From: Geodermatophilus siccatus
GTDB taxonomy: Bacteria; Actinomycetota; Actinomycetes; Mycobacteriales; Geodermatophilaceae
Assembly (NCBI RefSeq): GCF_900103785.1
Contig: NZ_FNHE01000006.1
Location: 62,001 to 126,000, forward strand
DNA: 64,000 bases
Reading direction: 5' to 3'
The position numbers were made by a program, and so were the translations under genes. This document shows positions 8,331 through 17,026 of this stretch, in pieces. The notes under the pieces are model-generated. The model saw only the letters and a program-made list of their open reading frames with translations, was not told the DNA's origin and did not search any database. The stretch's first letter is position 1, and each line of letters starts with the position of its first letter.

Positions 8331-9611
8331 GTGTCGTCGAGTCCCCCGAGCGCTCCGCTGGCCGCGTCCCTCGACGACCCCGAGCGGGCCCGCGACCTGG
8401 CCCGCATGAAGCGGCTGGCGACCAGCCTGTTCCTGCTCGCCGCCGCGGTCTTCCTGACCTGCGTGCTCCTCGGGCCGGAGACCGGCGCCTGGGTCGGGTA
8501 CGTGCGGGCCACCGCCGAGGCCTCCATGGTCGGCGCGCTGGCCGACTGGTTCGCCGTCACGGCGCTCTTCCGGCACCCGATGCGGTTGCCGATCCCGCAC
8601 ACGGCGATCATCCCGCGCAAGAAGGACCAGATCGGCGCGAGCCTGGGCGCCTTCGTCCAGCAGAACTTCCTGACCCGCGCCGTGGTCGAGGACAAGCTGA
8701 CCACCATCGACGTGCCCGGCCGGCTGGGTGCGTTCCTCGCCGCACCCGGGCGCGCCGAGCGGCTCGCCGGGGACGCCGGGGCGGTGCTGCACTCGGTCGC
8801 CGGCCTGCTCAAGGACGACGACCTGCGGCCCGCCGTCGCCGGTCTGGTGGACCGCAAGCTGCACGCCACCCCGGCCGCCCCGGTGGTGGCCCGGGTCCTC
8901 GAGCTCGTGGTGGACGGCGACCGGCACCAGGAGGTGCTCTCGGCGGGCCTGCGCGGACTGGCCCGGTTCCTGCAGGACAACCGCGTCGTCTTCCGTGCAC
9001 AGCTGGGCGACGCCTCCCCCGCCTGGGTGCCCGACTGGGTGGACGACCGGGTGTTCGACCGCGCGTTCGCCGGCATCCAGGACTTCCTCGAGGAGGTCGG
9101 CGACGACCCCCGGCACGAGCTGCGGCGCGCCTACGACGCCCGGCTGCGCGCCTACGTGCACGCGCTGCGCACCGACCCGGCCACCGCGGCCCGGGTGGAG
9201 GAGCTGAAGAAGGAGCTGCTCGAGCACCCCGCCGTCCGGACCTGGTCGGGATCGCTGTGGACCCACCTCAAGGACGCCGCCCTGGCCGCGGCCGCCGACC
9301 CCGACTCTGCGCTGCGGGCCCGCGTGGCGGGGGTGATCCGCGAGGCCGCCGAGCTGCTGCAGACCGACCAGCGGGTGCGCGAGCTGGTGCAGCGGCACGC
9401 ACACGGCATCGCGGGCTACCTGGTGGAGCGCTTCTCCGGGGACGTGGCCGACCTCGTGGGCAGCACGGTCGCCCGCTGGGACACCGAGGAGACCAGCCGC
9501 CGCATCGAGCTCCAGGTCGGCCGCGACCTGCAGTTCATCCGGATCAACGGCACCGTGGTCGGCGGCCTGGCAGGCCTGGTCATCTACACCGTGGCCCAGC
9601 TGCTCGCGTGA
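8331..9611 (+). CDS. DUF445 family membrane-associated protein
   Basis: The product has 426 residues and matches the DUF445 (YjiN) family. It has a hydrophobic segment near residues 35-55 (SLFLLAAAVFLTCVLL), then the family signature EASMVGALADWFAVTALFRHP and IPHTAIIPRKKDQIG. A long soluble region of predicted helices is followed by a second membrane segment at the C-terminus (VVGGLAGLVIYTVAQLLA), so both ends are in the membrane. Function is unknown for the family. The start GTG at 8331 follows a candidate -10 box by seven bases, so the message may be leaderless. The stop codon overlaps the start of a gene-end repeat element. Confidence 0.85.
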   Translation: MSSSPPSAPLAASLDDPERARDLARMKRLATSLFLLAAAVFLTCVLLGPETGAWVGYVRATAEASMVGALADWFAVTALFRHPMRLPIPHTAIIPRKKDQIGASLGAFVQQNFLTRAVVEDKLTTIDVPGRLGAFLAAPGRAERLAGDAGAVLHSVAGLLKDDDLRPAVAGLVDRKLHATPAAPVVARVLELVVDGDRHQEVLSAGLRGLARFLQDNRVVFRAQLGDASPAWVPDWVDDRVFDRAFAGIQDFLEEVGDDPRHELRRAYDARLRAYVHALRTDPATAARVEELKKELLEHPAVRTWSGSLWTHLKDAALAAAADPDSALRARVAGVIREAAELLQTDQRVRELVQRHAHGIAGYLVERFSGDVADLVGSTVARWDTEETSRRIELQVGRDLQFIRINGTVVGGLAGLVIYTVAQLLA

Positions 9612-9668
9612 GGACCCCGTCCTCCCCACCCCTCGCATGCTCGGGGCGGGCGCCTGGACGGGGCCGCC
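9612..9668 (+). repeat. Gene-end repeat element, copy 4
   Basis: Arms CCCCGTCC (9615-9622) and GGACGGGG (9656-9663) are complementary and the core is CTCGCATGCTCG. The element begins within two bases of the DUF445 stop. It lies between that gene and the convergent small membrane protein gene. Confidence 0.75.
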
Positions 9669-9712
9669 TCCAGGTCACCCCTCGCCGATCGGGGAGGCCC
9701 TGGACCTGGCCG

Positions 9713-10072
9713 TCAGCGGCCGGCGCGCCGGTCCAGCACGGCAGCCGCGAGGGCGAGCGCTCCCCAGGCGGCGGCGGAGACCCCCAGCGCGGCCGCCCTG
9801 CCCCGGTCCGGCACGGCCGAGGGGAGGACGGCGGCGTCGGCGCAGTCGCTGAGGACCCGAGCCGCGGCGGCCAGGTCACGGATCCGGCCTCCCGGTGCGG
9901 TGAGCATCGCCAGTCCGCTCACGGCGTCGCGCGCGCCGAGGGCGCGGACGAGGGCCCGCGTCTGCGCGGTGTCGGGCATCCCGGTGGGCCCGATGAGCAC
10001 CCGGGGCGCGACGACGAGCGCGGCCGAGAAGGTGGCCGTGGCGGCTCCGACGACAGACGTCAACGAGGGCAT
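9713..10072 (-). CDS. Small DUF4267-like membrane protein
   Basis: The product has 119 residues. Hydrophobic stretches at about 8-28, 50-66, 75-90 and 93-112 suggest four short membrane segments. The pattern of a conserved GLGxRDxxxG-like motif (here ALGARDAVSGLAML) is typical of DUF4267 and related small actinobacterial membrane proteins, whose function is unknown. The ATG at 10072 is chosen; a start four codons upstream (10084) is also open. The gene is convergent with DUF445 and precedes the rlmB operon's 3' end. Confidence 0.55.
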   Translation of the reverse strand: MPSLTSVVGAATATFSAALVVAPRVLIGPTGMPDTAQTRALVRALGARDAVSGLAMLTAPGGRIRDLAAAARVLSDCADAAVLPSAVPDRGRAAALGVSAAAWGALALAAAVLDRRAGR

Positions 10073-10189
10073 GTCCCCAACCAACCAGCCCGCTCACCTG
10101 GCTGCCCGTCGGGACGACGCCCCGCGGGTCCCTCGACGAGCGGGCCCGGAGGGTCCACGAGGGGCGGGGTCGGCCCGGGACGGGGCCAG

Positions 10190-10227
10190 GGCTCAGCGCG
10201 TCAGGGGGACGGCTCCTCGCCGCGGTG
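10190..10227 (-). repeat. Repeat encoding the RlmB C-terminal tail (pair with 42941-42978)
   Basis: These 38 bases match 42941-42978 at 35 positions. The segment spans the rlmB stop codon and codes the tail HRGEEPSP; the second copy codes HRGQEPSP at the end of the DUF3180 protein. Confidence 0.75.
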
Positions 10228-11196
10228 CGGTGCAGAGGACCGCCGGGCACTCGCTGCGGCGTAGAGGGCGATGCCCGCGGCGACGCTGACGTTGAGGGAC
10301 TCGGTGTCCCGTGCGATCGGGATGCGCACGACGACGTCGCAGCGCTCGCGCACCAGCCGGGACAGCCCCGCACCCTCGGCGCCGACCACCAGCGCCAGCG
10401 GGTCGGCGAAGCCGTCGAAGTCGTGCACGTCGACGTCGCCGTCCCCGGCCAGGCCGACGGTCATCAGCCCGGCGTCCTGGTAGGAGCCGAGCGCGCGGGC
10501 CAGGTTGACCGCACGGGCCACCGGCAGCCGCGCGGCGGCGCCGGCGCTGGTGCGCCAGGCCGACGCGGTCATGCCGACCGAGCGCCGCTGCGGCACGACG
10601 ACGCCGTGCGCGTCGAACGCCGCGGCCGAGCGGACGACGGCGCCGAGGTTGCGCGGGTCGGTGACGCCGTCCATCGCGACCACCAGCGGCGGGCGGCCCG
10701 AGTCGCGGGCGAGGTCGAGCAGGTCGTCGGGGTGCGCGTACTGGTAGGGCGGCACCTGCAGGCCGATGCCCTGGTGCAGCGCCCCGCCGGACATCCGGTC
10801 GAACTCGGCCCTGCCGACCTCCAGCAGCGGCAGCCCCCGGTCGTTGGCCAGGTGCAGCGCCTCGGTGATCCGCTCGTCGGTCGCCGCCCGGGTGTCTCCG
10901 GTGACCACGTACAGGGCGGTCGCCGGGATCTGCGCGCGCAGCGCCTCGACCACCGGGTTGCGACCGAGCAGCAGCTCGGGCGCCTCCTCGGCGCGCTGGC
11001 GGCTGCGGTCGCGCTCGGCCCGGCGCCGGGCGTCGGCGGCCGCGCGCCGCTGGGCGGGGTGCCCGGGGCGCATCTCCGCCGGCGGGGTGGCGCCGCGGCC
11101 GGCGAGCGCGCGGCGCCCCTTGCCGCCGGTGCCCCCGGAGGCGCCCTTCTTGTGCGCGCCGGTGGTGCGCCCCCGGCGCTGGCTGTTGCCGGCCAT
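10201..11196 (-). CDS. rlmB: 23S rRNA (guanosine-2'-O-)-methyltransferase RlmB / TrmH-family SpoU methyltransferase
   Basis: This is a SpoU-family 2'-O-ribose methyltransferase of 331 residues. The first 70 residues are a basic, Arg/Lys-rich extension that probably contacts rRNA. Next comes the L30e-like substrate-binding domain, beginning [13 protein letters not shown]. The SPOUT catalytic domain carries motif 1 ([20 protein letters not shown]), motif 2 ([19 protein letters not shown]) and motif 3 ([21 protein letters not shown]). The ATG at 11196 overlaps the cysS stop as TGATG, so the gene is translationally coupled to cysS, the same order as in M. tuberculosis (Rv3580c-Rv3579c). The last eight residues come from a repeat shared with another gene. 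The exact target nucleotide is inferred from the family. Confidence 0.9.
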   Translation of the reverse strand: MAGNSQRRGRTTGAHKKGASGGTGGKGRRALAGRGATPPAEMRPGHPAQRRAAADARRRAERDRSRQRAEEAPELLLGRNPVVEALRAQIPATALYVVTGDTRAATDERITEALHLANDRGLPLLEVGRAEFDRMSGGALHQGIGLQVPPYQYAHPDDLLDLARDSGRPPLVVAMDGVTDPRNLGAVVRSAAAFDAHGVVVPQRRSVGMTASAWRTSAGAAARLPVARAVNLARALGSYQDAGLMTVGLAGDGDVDVHDFDGFADPLALVVGAEGAGLSRLVRERCDVVVRIPIARDTESLNVSVAAGIALYAAASARRSSAPHRGEEPSP

Positions 11197-12599
11197 CAGC
11201 GACTCAGCTCCCATCGCGGTCCCTGCGGGGTGTCCTCGACCTGGACGCCGAGTGCGGCGAGCTGGTCGCGGATCGCGTCCGCTGTTGCGTAGTCCCTGCG
11301 GGCCCGGGCCGCCTGGCGCTGGTCGAGGGCGAGGGCGACGAGCCCGTCGGCCACCTCCGTCAGCCGGTCGTCCCCGCCGGCGGCGGACCAGTGCGGGTCG
11401 AGCGGGTCCAGCCCGAGGACGCCGAGCATCGCCCGCACCGAGCCGAGCGCCGCAGCGGTGGCCTCGTCGTCCCCCTCGGCCAGCGCGGTGTTGCCCTGCC
11501 GCACCACCTCGTGGACGGCGGCCACCGCGGCCGGCGTGCCCAGGTCGTCGTCCAGGGCGGCGGTGAACTCCGGCGCGAGGTCCGGCTTGCCCGCGCCCGC
11601 CCCCACCCGCTCGGCGGCGCGCTTCACGAACGACTCCAGCCGCCGGTAGGCGGCGCCGGCCTCGGCGAGCGCGGCGTCGGTGAACTCGACCGTCGACCGG
11701 TAGTGCGGCGTGACCAGGTAGTAGCGCAGCTCGACCGGCCGCACCCGCTGCACCACCTCGTCGACCAGCGCGGTGTTGCCCAGCGACTTGCTCATCTTCT
11801 CGCCGCCGAGGGTGACCCAGCCGTTGTGCAGCCAGTACTGCGCGAACCCGTCGCCGGCCGCGCGCGACTGGGCCTGCTCGTTCTCGTGGTGCGGGAAGCG
11901 CAGGTCCAGCCCGCCCCCGTGGATGTCGAACTCCGGCCCCAGGTACCGCTCGGCCATCGCCGAGCACTCCAGGTGCCAGCCCGGCCGGCCCCGGCCCCAC
12001 GGCGTGGCCCACGACGCGGTCTCCGGCTCGCCGGGCTTGTGCGCCTTCCACAGCGCGAAGTCGCGGGGGTCGCGCTTGCGCTCGTCGGAGTCGGTGTCCG
12101 CGGCCGGCTCCAGGTCCTCCACCCGCTGCCGCGTCAGCGCCCCGTACTCCGGGAAGGAGCGGACGTCGAAGTAGACGTCGCCGTCGACCGCGTAGGCGTG
12201 GCCACGCTCGACGAGCCGCTCCATGAGCGCCACCATGTCCGGGACGTGCCCGGTGGCGCGCGGCTCGTAGGTCGGCGGCAGCACGCCGAGGACGTCGTAG
12301 GCGCGGGTGACCGCCAGCTCGTTGGTGTAGGCCCAGGCCCACCACGGCACGCCTGCGGCCTCCGCCTTCGCGAGGATCTTGTCGTCGATGTCGGTGACGT
12401 TGCGGACGTAGGTGACGTCGAGGCCGCTGTGCGCCAGCCAGCGGCGCAGCACGTCGAAGGCCAGGGCCGAGCGCACGTGTCCGACGTGGGGCGGCCCCTG
12501 CACGGTGAGCCCGCAGACGTAGACGGAGGCCTGCCCGGCACGCAGGGGCGTGAAGGCGCGGACCGCGCGGGCGGCCGTGTCGTACAGGCGGAGGCTCAC
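11196..12599 (-). CDS. cysS: Cysteinyl-tRNA synthetase
   Basis: This class I aminoacyl-tRNA synthetase charges tRNA-Cys. Its 467 residues are the family's usual length (about 469 in mycobacteria). The nucleotide-binding HIGH motif appears as PHVGH near residue 37, after the zinc-ligand Cys in YVCGLTV. The second zinc site includes WHLECSAM and [13 protein letters not shown]. The ATP loop KMSKS is present in [11 protein letters not shown]. The C-terminal anticodon-binding part ends WELSR. The start is GTG at 12599. The related mycothiol ligase MshC can look similar, but the length and position next to ispF and rlmB fit cysS. The short gap to ispF is filled by a 32-base tandem repeat. Confidence 0.93.
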   Translation of the reverse strand: MSLRLYDTAARAVRAFTPLRAGQASVYVCGLTVQGPPHVGHVRSALAFDVLRRWLAHSGLDVTYVRNVTDIDDKILAKAEAAGVPWWAWAYTNELAVTRAYDVLGVLPPTYEPRATGHVPDMVALMERLVERGHAYAVDGDVYFDVRSFPEYGALTRQRVEDLEPAADTDSDERKRDPRDFALWKAHKPGEPETASWATPWGRGRPGWHLECSAMAERYLGPEFDIHGGGLDLRFPHHENEQAQSRAAGDGFAQYWLHNGWVTLGGEKMSKSLGNTALVDEVVQRVRPVELRYYLVTPHYRSTVEFTDAALAEAGAAYRRLESFVKRAAERVGAGAGKPDLAPEFTAALDDDLGTPAAVAAVHEVVRQGNTALAEGDDEATAAALGSVRAMLGVLGLDPLDPHWSAAGGDDRLTEVADGLVALALDQRQAARARRDYATADAIRDQLAALGVQVEDTPQGPRWELSR

Positions 12600-12600
12600 T

Positions 12601-12680
12601 GCGCGGAGTCTACGGAGCGCAGCACGAGCTGGGCGCGGAGTCCACGGAGCGCAGCATCAGCTGGGGGCGGAGTCCGCGGA
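12601..12680. repeat. 32-base tandem repeat across the ispF 3' end
   Basis: Two near-identical 32-base units (12601-12632 and 12633-12664) are followed by a partial third. On the coding strand the units contain GACTCCGCGCCCAGCT, a copy of the last ispF codons and its stop context. They fill the space between ispF and cysS and carry no extra gene. Confidence 0.85.
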
Positions 12681-13163
12681 CGTCGTCCGGACCACCAGGG
12701 CGGTCGCCATCGCCGCCCGGCCCTCGCCCCGCCCGGTGAGCCCCAGCCCGTCGGTCGTGGTGGCCGTGACGCTCACCGGGCCGCCCAGCGCCTCGCCGAG
12801 CACCCGCTCGGCCTCCGCGCGGCGCGGGCCGACCTTCGGGGTGTTGCCGACCAGCTGGACGGCTGCGTTGCCGACCTGCCACCCGGCCGCCCCGAGGACC
12901 TCGCGCACGTGGGCGAGGACGGCGGCCCCGCGGGCGCCGGCCCAGCGCGGGTCGTCGGTGCCGAGCAGGCCGCCGATGTCGCCGAGCCCGGCGGCGGACA
13001 GGACCGCGTCGGTGAGGGCGTGCGCCACGACGTCGCCGTCGGAGTGCCCGGCGCAGCCGTCGACGTCAGGCCACTCCAACCCGGCCAGCCAGCAGGTGCG
13101 GCCGGCCTCGACCGGGTGGACGTCGACCCCGACGCCCACGCGCGGCAGCTCTCGCGCGCTCAT
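12657..13163 (-). CDS. ispF: 2-C-methyl-D-erythritol 2,4-cyclodiphosphate synthase
   Basis: IspF catalyses the cyclisation step of the MEP isoprenoid pathway. The 168 residues begin with the metal-binding motif GVGVDVHPV (Asp and His near residues 14-16) and contain [28 protein letters not shown], the core of the active site. The tail has [16 protein letters not shown], the CDP-binding region. The ATG at 13163 overlaps the ispD stop (ATGA), giving the usual ispD-ispF pair. The last residues, ADSAPS, lie in the first unit of a tandem repeat that continues into the intergenic space. The protein acts as a cytoplasmic trimer, as known for the family. Confidence 0.93.
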   Translation of the reverse strand: MSARELPRVGVGVDVHPVEAGRTCWLAGLEWPDVDGCAGHSDGDVVAHALTDAVLSAAGLGDIGGLLGTDDPRWAGARGAAVLAHVREVLGAAGWQVGNAAVQLVGNTPKVGPRRAEAERVLGEALGGPVSVTATTTDGLGLTGRGEGRAAMATALVVRTTSADSAPS

Positions 13164-13834
13164 CGCGGCACCTGGAGCTCGGCCAGCGCCAGGTCGTGCG
13201 GCACCGTCACCTTCGCGGCCCGCTCGTCGCCGGCCACCGTCGCGACCGGCACCCCGGCGGCGCGCACCACCGCGGCGTCGTCGGTGAGCTCGACGCCGTC
13301 GGGCAGCCGGTCGTAGGCGTCGACGAGGACCGCGCCGGCGAAGCCCTGCGGGGTCTGCACCCGGCGCAGCGCCTCCCGCGGCAGGGCGCCGGTCACGACG
13401 CCGTCGCCGTCGACCCTCACGGTCGTGTCGACGACCGGCAGCACCGGCACGACCGCCGGCGCCCCGTCGGCCAGCGCGGCGAGCACGCGGGTCACCACCT
13501 CGGGCGGGGTCAGCGGGCGGGCGGCGTCGTGCACCAGGACCGCGTCGGGCGCGGGACGGGCGGGATCGGTCACGGCGGCGAGGGCGGCCCGGACCGACGC
13601 CGTGCGCGTGGCGCCGCCGACGACCGGACGCGCCTCCGGCGGCAGGACGGCGGCGAAGGCGGCCAGCTCGTCGGCCGGCACGGCCACCACCACCTCGGCC
13701 ACCCCGCTGCCGAGCAGGGTGTCGACCGCCCAGGCGACCAGCGGCCGCCCGGCCAGCGGGACCAGCGCCTTCGGCCGATCCGCCCCCAGACGCAGACCAC
13801 TCCCGGCCGCTGCGACGATGCCGACAGCGTGCAC
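13160..13834 (-). CDS. ispD: 2-C-methyl-D-erythritol 4-phosphate cytidylyltransferase
   Basis: IspD couples MEP to CTP in the MEP pathway. The 224 residues open with the nucleotide-binding signature [24 protein letters not shown], and keep [16 protein letters not shown] and the [14 protein letters not shown] motif with the conserved Thr/Gln around the substrate. The GTG at 13834 is chosen because the protein begins directly with the glycine-rich loop; no clear Shine-Dalgarno sequence precedes it. The open frame runs back into carD, so coupling to carD translation is likely (carD stop at 13876, 41 bases upstream). ispF follows with a four-base overlap. Confidence 0.92.
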   Translation of the reverse strand: MHAVGIVAAAGSGLRLGADRPKALVPLAGRPLVAWAVDTLLGSGVAEVVVAVPADELAAFAAVLPPEARPVVGGATRTASVRAALAAVTDPARPAPDAVLVHDAARPLTPPEVVTRVLAALADGAPAVVPVLPVVDTTVRVDGDGVVTGALPREALRRVQTPQGFAGAVLVDAYDRLPDGVELTDDAAVVRAAGVPVATVAGDERAAKVTVPHDLALAELQVPR

Positions 13835-13875
13835 GGGAGTGGTCTGGAGGTGCGGGGAGGACTCGGAGACCGAGC

Positions 13876-14358
13876 TCAGCTGGCGAGGACCTCGTCGAGG
13901 AGCACCTCGGCCTTGTCCTCGTTGGTGCCCTCGGCGAGCGCGAGCTCGCTCACCAGGATCTGGCGCGCCTTGGAGAGCATGCGCTTCTCGCCGGCGGAGA
14001 GGCCACGGTCCTTGTCGCGGCGCCACAGGTCACGCACGACCTCGGCGACCTTGTTGACGTCACCCGAGGCGAGCTTCTCCAGGTTGGCCTTGTAGCGACG
14101 CGACCAGTTGGTCGGCTCCTCGGTGTGCGGCGCGCGCAGCACCTCGAAGACCCTGTTCAGTCCGTCCTGACCGACGACGTCACGGACGCCGACGATCTCT
14201 GCGTTGTCGGCCGGCACCCGCACGGTCAGGTCGCCCTGGGCGACCTTCAGCACGAGGTAGGCCTTCTCTTCGCCCTTGATGACCCGCGTCTCGATCGCCT
14301 CGATCAGCGCTGCCCCGTGGTGCGGGTAGACAACGGTCTCGCCGACAGTGAAGCCCAT
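13876..14358 (-). CDS. carD: CarD family RNA polymerase-binding transcription regulator
   Basis: CarD binds the RNA polymerase beta subunit and stabilises open complexes at rRNA and other promoters. The 160 residues match the mycobacterial length. The N-terminal Tudor-like domain begins [17 protein letters not shown] and contains [13 protein letters not shown]. The C-terminal helical DNA-binding domain contains [17 protein letters not shown] and keeps the Trp that contacts the promoter. Start ATG at 14358 is preceded by AAAGGGG at the right distance; an upstream in-frame start (14385) would lengthen the protein outside family norms. A -10-like box lies at 14386-14391. carD heads the carD-ispD-ispF-cysS-rlmB run, as in mycobacteria. 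Confidence 0.94.
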   Translation of the reverse strand: MGFTVGETVVYPHHGAALIEAIETRVIKGEEKAYLVLKVAQGDLTVRVPADNAEIVGVRDVVGQDGLNRVFEVLRAPHTEEPTNWSRRYKANLEKLASGDVNKVAEVVRDLWRRDKDRGLSAGEKRMLSKARQILVSELALAEGTNEDKAEVLLDEVLAS

Positions 14359-14385
14359 GTGTGTGTGACCCCTTTCGCTGTCCAC

Positions 14386-14391
14386 AGGTTA
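14386..14391 (-). promoter_or_regulatory. Candidate -10 box for carD
   Basis: TAACCT on the minus strand, with an upstream TGG, gives a leader of about 20 bases that contains the carD Shine-Dalgarno sequence. A convincing -35 is not visible. Confidence 0.4.
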
Positions 14392-14480
14392 CCACGGCAA
14401 ACTGACGAACGGGACCGCCGGATTTCGTAAACCCGCAGGTCAACGGCGAGAGACAGTGCTTGGGAGGGGTTGACAGGAGC

Positions 14481-15338
14481 ATGGTCGGTGTGCGTGCGAG
14501 AGGGGTGCGGCCGGGGGTGCCCCCCCGTGCGCTGGCCCTCGCCACGCACCCCGGACCGGCGGCCGCGGTCACCGTCGTGGCCGGGCTCCTCGCCCTCGCC
14601 GCCGGGGTGCCCGCGGGACGTGCGGCACTCGTCACGGTCGCCGTCCTCGCTGGTCAGGCCTCCATCGGGTGGAGCAACGACTGGCTCGACGCCGACCGCG
14701 ACCGGGCCGTCGCGCGGGCCGACAAGCCGGTCGTGCAGGGCGCCGTGGCACCCACGCTGCTGCGCACGCTGGCCGTCGGGTCGGCAGCGGCGGCCGTCGT
14801 CCTGTCGCTGCTGCTCGGTCCCGCCCCGGGGCTGCTGCTGCTCGTGCTGGTCGCCAGCGGCTGGGCCTACAACGCCGGGCTCAAGCGGACCGCCGTGTCG
14901 GTGCTGCCCTACGTGACCGGCTTCGGGGCACTGCCGGCCGGGGTGGTGGCGGCGGCGCCGGGAGCGCCGCCGGCGCCGTGGTGGCTGGTCACCGCCGGGG
15001 CCGCGCTGGGCGCCGCTGCGCACCTGGCCAACGTCGCGCCGGACCTGGAGGACGACCTGGCCACCGGCGTACGCGGCCTGCCGCACCGGCTCGGTGCCCG
15101 CGGCTCCGCCGTCACCGGGGCGGTCGTGCTCGGGGCGGCCTCGCTGGTGCTGGTCCTCGGACCGGCCGGCCCGCCGACCGCGGCGGGGTGGGCAGGGCTG
15201 GCGCTGGCGGTGCCGGCCGTCGTCGTCGCGGCGCTGGCCGGTACCCGGCGGTTCCGCCGGCTGGCGTTCCCCGCGGTCATGCTGCTGACCGTCCTCGACG
15301 TGGTGCTGCTGCTCGCCGGTGGGGCCGCGGTCACCTGA
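14481..15338 (+). CDS. UbiA-family prenyltransferase
   Basis: This integral membrane prenyltransferase has 285 residues with about eight or nine hydrophobic helices. The first Asp-rich motif is NDWLDADRDR (Asn66, Asp67 onward), and the second is DLEDDLATG near residue 190. Both coordinate magnesium and the prenyl diphosphate in the family. The aromatic or other acceptor cannot be read from the sequence. It resembles the small actinobacterial UbiA proteins that sit alone rather than with quinone genes. Start ATG at 14481 is supported by CAGGAGC directly upstream. The gene is divergent from carD and convergent with the repeat-bearing membrane protein gene, with only 18 bases between the stops. 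Confidence 0.85.
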   Translation: MVGVRARGVRPGVPPRALALATHPGPAAAVTVVAGLLALAAGVPAGRAALVTVAVLAGQASIGWSNDWLDADRDRAVARADKPVVQGAVAPTLLRTLAVGSAAAAVVLSLLLGPAPGLLLLVLVASGWAYNAGLKRTAVSVLPYVTGFGALPAGVVAAAPGAPPAPWWLVTAGAALGAAAHLANVAPDLEDDLATGVRGLPHRLGARGSAVTGAVVLGAASLVLVLGPAGPPTAAGWAGLALAVPAVVVAALAGTRRFRRLAFPAVMLLTVLDVVLLLAGGAAVT

Positions 15339-15356
15339 CCGCGGCCCCACCCCACG

Positions 15357-16331
15357 TCACTTCTTGCTGTTGCCCTTGCCGGTGTGCGGGGCGGGAGCGG
15401 CCGGCTGCTCGACCACCGGCACCTGCTCGGCCTCGAGGACCTCCTCGGTCCCCCCGTCCTCGGGCGTCCCGGCCTCCGGCTGCACGGCCCGCTCGGCCTT
15501 GCGCTCGGCGTTGCGCTGGTGCGCCTCGGCACTGGCCGCCCTGCCGGGGTTCTCGGGGTGCCGGTCGAACTTCTGCTCGTCGGTCGGCTTTCCACCCTCG
15601 GCGCCCTCCGGGGACTCGGGCGCCGGCTCGGTGACGGGCGGCACGGTGGCGGGGTCGCCGGAGACCACGTCCCCGTCCTCGTCCGCGACCACGTCGGCGG
15701 TGTCACCGGTGCCCGTGCCGCCGGCGTCCGTGCCGTCGGTCACCGTGCCGTCGGTGTCCGTGCCGTTCGGGTCCGTGCCGTCGGTCACCGTGCCGTCGGT
15801 GTCCGTGCCGTTCGGGTCCGTGCCGTCGGTCACCGTGCCGTCGGTCACCGTGCCGTCGGTGTCCGCGCCGGTGCCCGTCGTCTCGTCGGCCGTCGTGTCC
15901 TCCGGCGCGTCGGAGACGTCGGCGGCGTCGCTGCTCTCGACGACGGCGGTGTCCTCCTGGCCCGGCAGGGCCCCGGCGGTGGCCGCACCGGTCAGGGCGA
16001 CGGCGACGACGCCACCCGCGGCGGCCGCCTTGGCGACGGCACCGGCGGCGACGAACTTGGCGGTGAGGGTGGAGATCAGCACGTGGGGCCTCTTCCGTGA
16101 GGTCCGGGCGGGTCGCCCGGCCGTCCCGCGGGACGGTTCCTGGGTGGGGACGAGGAGACCGGTCGCCAGCAGCTCGGCCAGGGCCGCGTTCGGCCGCCCG
16201 GGCTCCGTGGCGCTCGCCCGGACCGCGTCGGTGAACGCGGCCAGGCCCTGCGCGCCCGCGGGCACGGGACGGCCGGCGAGGCAGGCCGCGAAGGCCTCCC
16301 CGTCGGTCCGGACGTCGGCTGGCGTGGTCAT
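15357..16331 (-). CDS. Repeat-containing single-pass membrane protein next to ECF sigma factor (candidate anti-sigma factor)
   Basis: The product has 324 residues. Residues 1-80 are soluble and would face the cytoplasm. A hydrophobic segment lies at about 92-120 (FVAAGAVAKAAAAGGVVAVALTG). The rest is an acidic, Thr/Asp/Gly-rich outer region with a 15-residue tandem repeat (DGTVTDGTDPNGTDT; 45 bases at 15726-15860), and the tail ends in Lys. This topology, and the four-base overlap of its ATG with the sigma factor stop, suggest that it controls that sigma factor. It has no recognisable zinc anti-sigma (HxxxCxxC) motif, so the role rests on gene position. The acidic repeat may bind ions or cell wall. 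Confidence 0.6.
   Translation of the reverse strand: MTTPADVRTDGEAFAACLAGRPVPAGAQGLAAFTDAVRASATEPGRPNAALAELLATGLLVPTQEPSRGTAGRPARTSRKRPHVLISTLTAKFVAAGAVAKAAAAGGVVAVALTGAATAGALPGQEDTAVVESSDAADVSDAPEDTTADETTGTGADTDGTVTDGTVTDGTDPNGTDTDGTVTDGTDPNGTDTDGTVTDGTDAGGTGTGDTADVVADEDGDVVSGDPATVPPVTEPAPESPEGAEGGKPTDEQKFDRHPENPGRAASAEAHQRNAERKAERAVQPEAGTPEDGGTEEVLEAEQVPVVEQPAAPAPHTGKGNSKK
15726..15870. repeat. 45-base in-frame tandem repeat
   Basis: Units start at 15726, 15771 and 15816. They encode the Asp/Gly/Thr repeat of the membrane protein, and the last unit is degenerate. Confidence 0.85.
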
Positions 16332-16951
16332 CTCGCTCCCGTCATCGCCGGGCGGGCCGACAGGGGTGCGCCCGTCGTCCCAGCCGTCTCACCCGTCCGG
16401 GGGGTCCCGGCCGGCTCGAGCTCGGCGCGCAGCCGGCGCAGCCCGCGCCGCTGCAGTGCCTTGACCGCGCCCACCGAGCGACCCATCACCGCGGCCACCT
16501 GCTCGACGGTGAGGTCGGCGAGCACCCGCAGCAGCAGGACCGACCGCTGGTCGGCCGGCAGGCCCGCGCACATGCGGTGCACGGTCTCGGTGCCCAGCCG
16601 GGTCAGGACGTCGTCCTCCACGTCGCCGCCGGGCGTCTCGGGCAGCACGTCGTCGGCGTCGTCGGCCAGCTGGGGACGGCGGCTGCGCCGACGCCAGTCG
16701 TCGACCAGCCGGCGGTGCGCGATGGTGAACACCCACGAGCGCAGGCCGTCCTCGTCCCCCGAGAAGCCGGCGAGGCCGCGGAAGACGGCGAGGAAGGTCT
16801 CGCTGGCCAGGTCGTCGGGGTCGGGGGCACCGTGCAGCCGCAGGTACCCGGTGACCGCCGGGGAGAGGTCCCGGTAGAGCACCTCGAAGGCCCACGCGGC
16901 GCCCGTCTGGGCCGCCGCGAGGACGTCGTCGAACGCCGGACCCGTCGCCAT
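16328..16951 (-). CDS. ECF (group IV) RNA polymerase sigma factor
   Basis: This sigma-70 family extracytoplasmic-function factor has 207 residues. Region 2 spans about residues 8-80, with FEVLYRDLSPAVTGYLRLHG and the core-binding, -10-recognising FTIAHRRLVDDWRRRSRR. An acidic linker (ADDADDVLPETPGGDVEDD) follows. Region 4 (about 120-180) is a helix-turn-helix with DQRSVLLLRVLADLTVEQVAAVMGRSVGAVKALQ. A Pro/Thr tail follows. ATG at 16951 is chosen because GGAGGT lies five bases upstream; a GTG two codons earlier falls within the Shine-Dalgarno spacing. A perfect hairpin (16964-16979) precedes it. The stop overlaps the downstream membrane protein gene. The photolyase gene lies 75 bases upstream in the same direction. 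Confidence 0.88.
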   Translation of the reverse strand: MATGPAFDDVLAAAQTGAAWAFEVLYRDLSPAVTGYLRLHGAPDPDDLASETFLAVFRGLAGFSGDEDGLRSWVFTIAHRRLVDDWRRRSRRPQLADDADDVLPETPGGDVEDDVLTRLGTETVHRMCAGLPADQRSVLLLRVLADLTVEQVAAVMGRSVGAVKALQRRGLRRLRAELEPAGTPRTGETAGTTGAPLSARPAMTGAR

Positions 16952-16963
16952 CCGCACCTCCCG

Positions 16964-16979
16964 CCGTACTCCTGTACGG
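16964..16979 (-). promoter_or_regulatory. Hairpin directly upstream of the sigma factor ribosome binding site
   Basis: CCGTAC pairs with GTACGG around a four-base loop. It ends a few bases before the Shine-Dalgarno sequence. It could be an operator or an RNA hairpin that affects translation; which one cannot be told. Confidence 0.4.
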
Positions 16980-17026
16980 GAGGGGGATCGGCAGGCGCGG
17001 GCCCGAACTGGACCGTCGTCCCCCGG

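Noticed and set aside
6558..9638. A 1026-residue minus-strand frame over the HtrA-like and DUF445 genes
   Set aside because: Its composition is Gly/Arg/His/Asp-rich shadow sequence with no domain, whereas the plus strand has two complete recognised proteins.
11196..12599. Mycothiol ligase MshC in place of cysS
   Set aside because: Length, the C-terminal anticodon-binding part and the syntenic position point to cysteinyl-tRNA synthetase.
15726..15870. Possible CRISPR array
   Set aside because: Repeats are in frame, contiguous and without unique spacers. They encode a peptide repeat. The same is true at 19065-19176. No cas genes are present.
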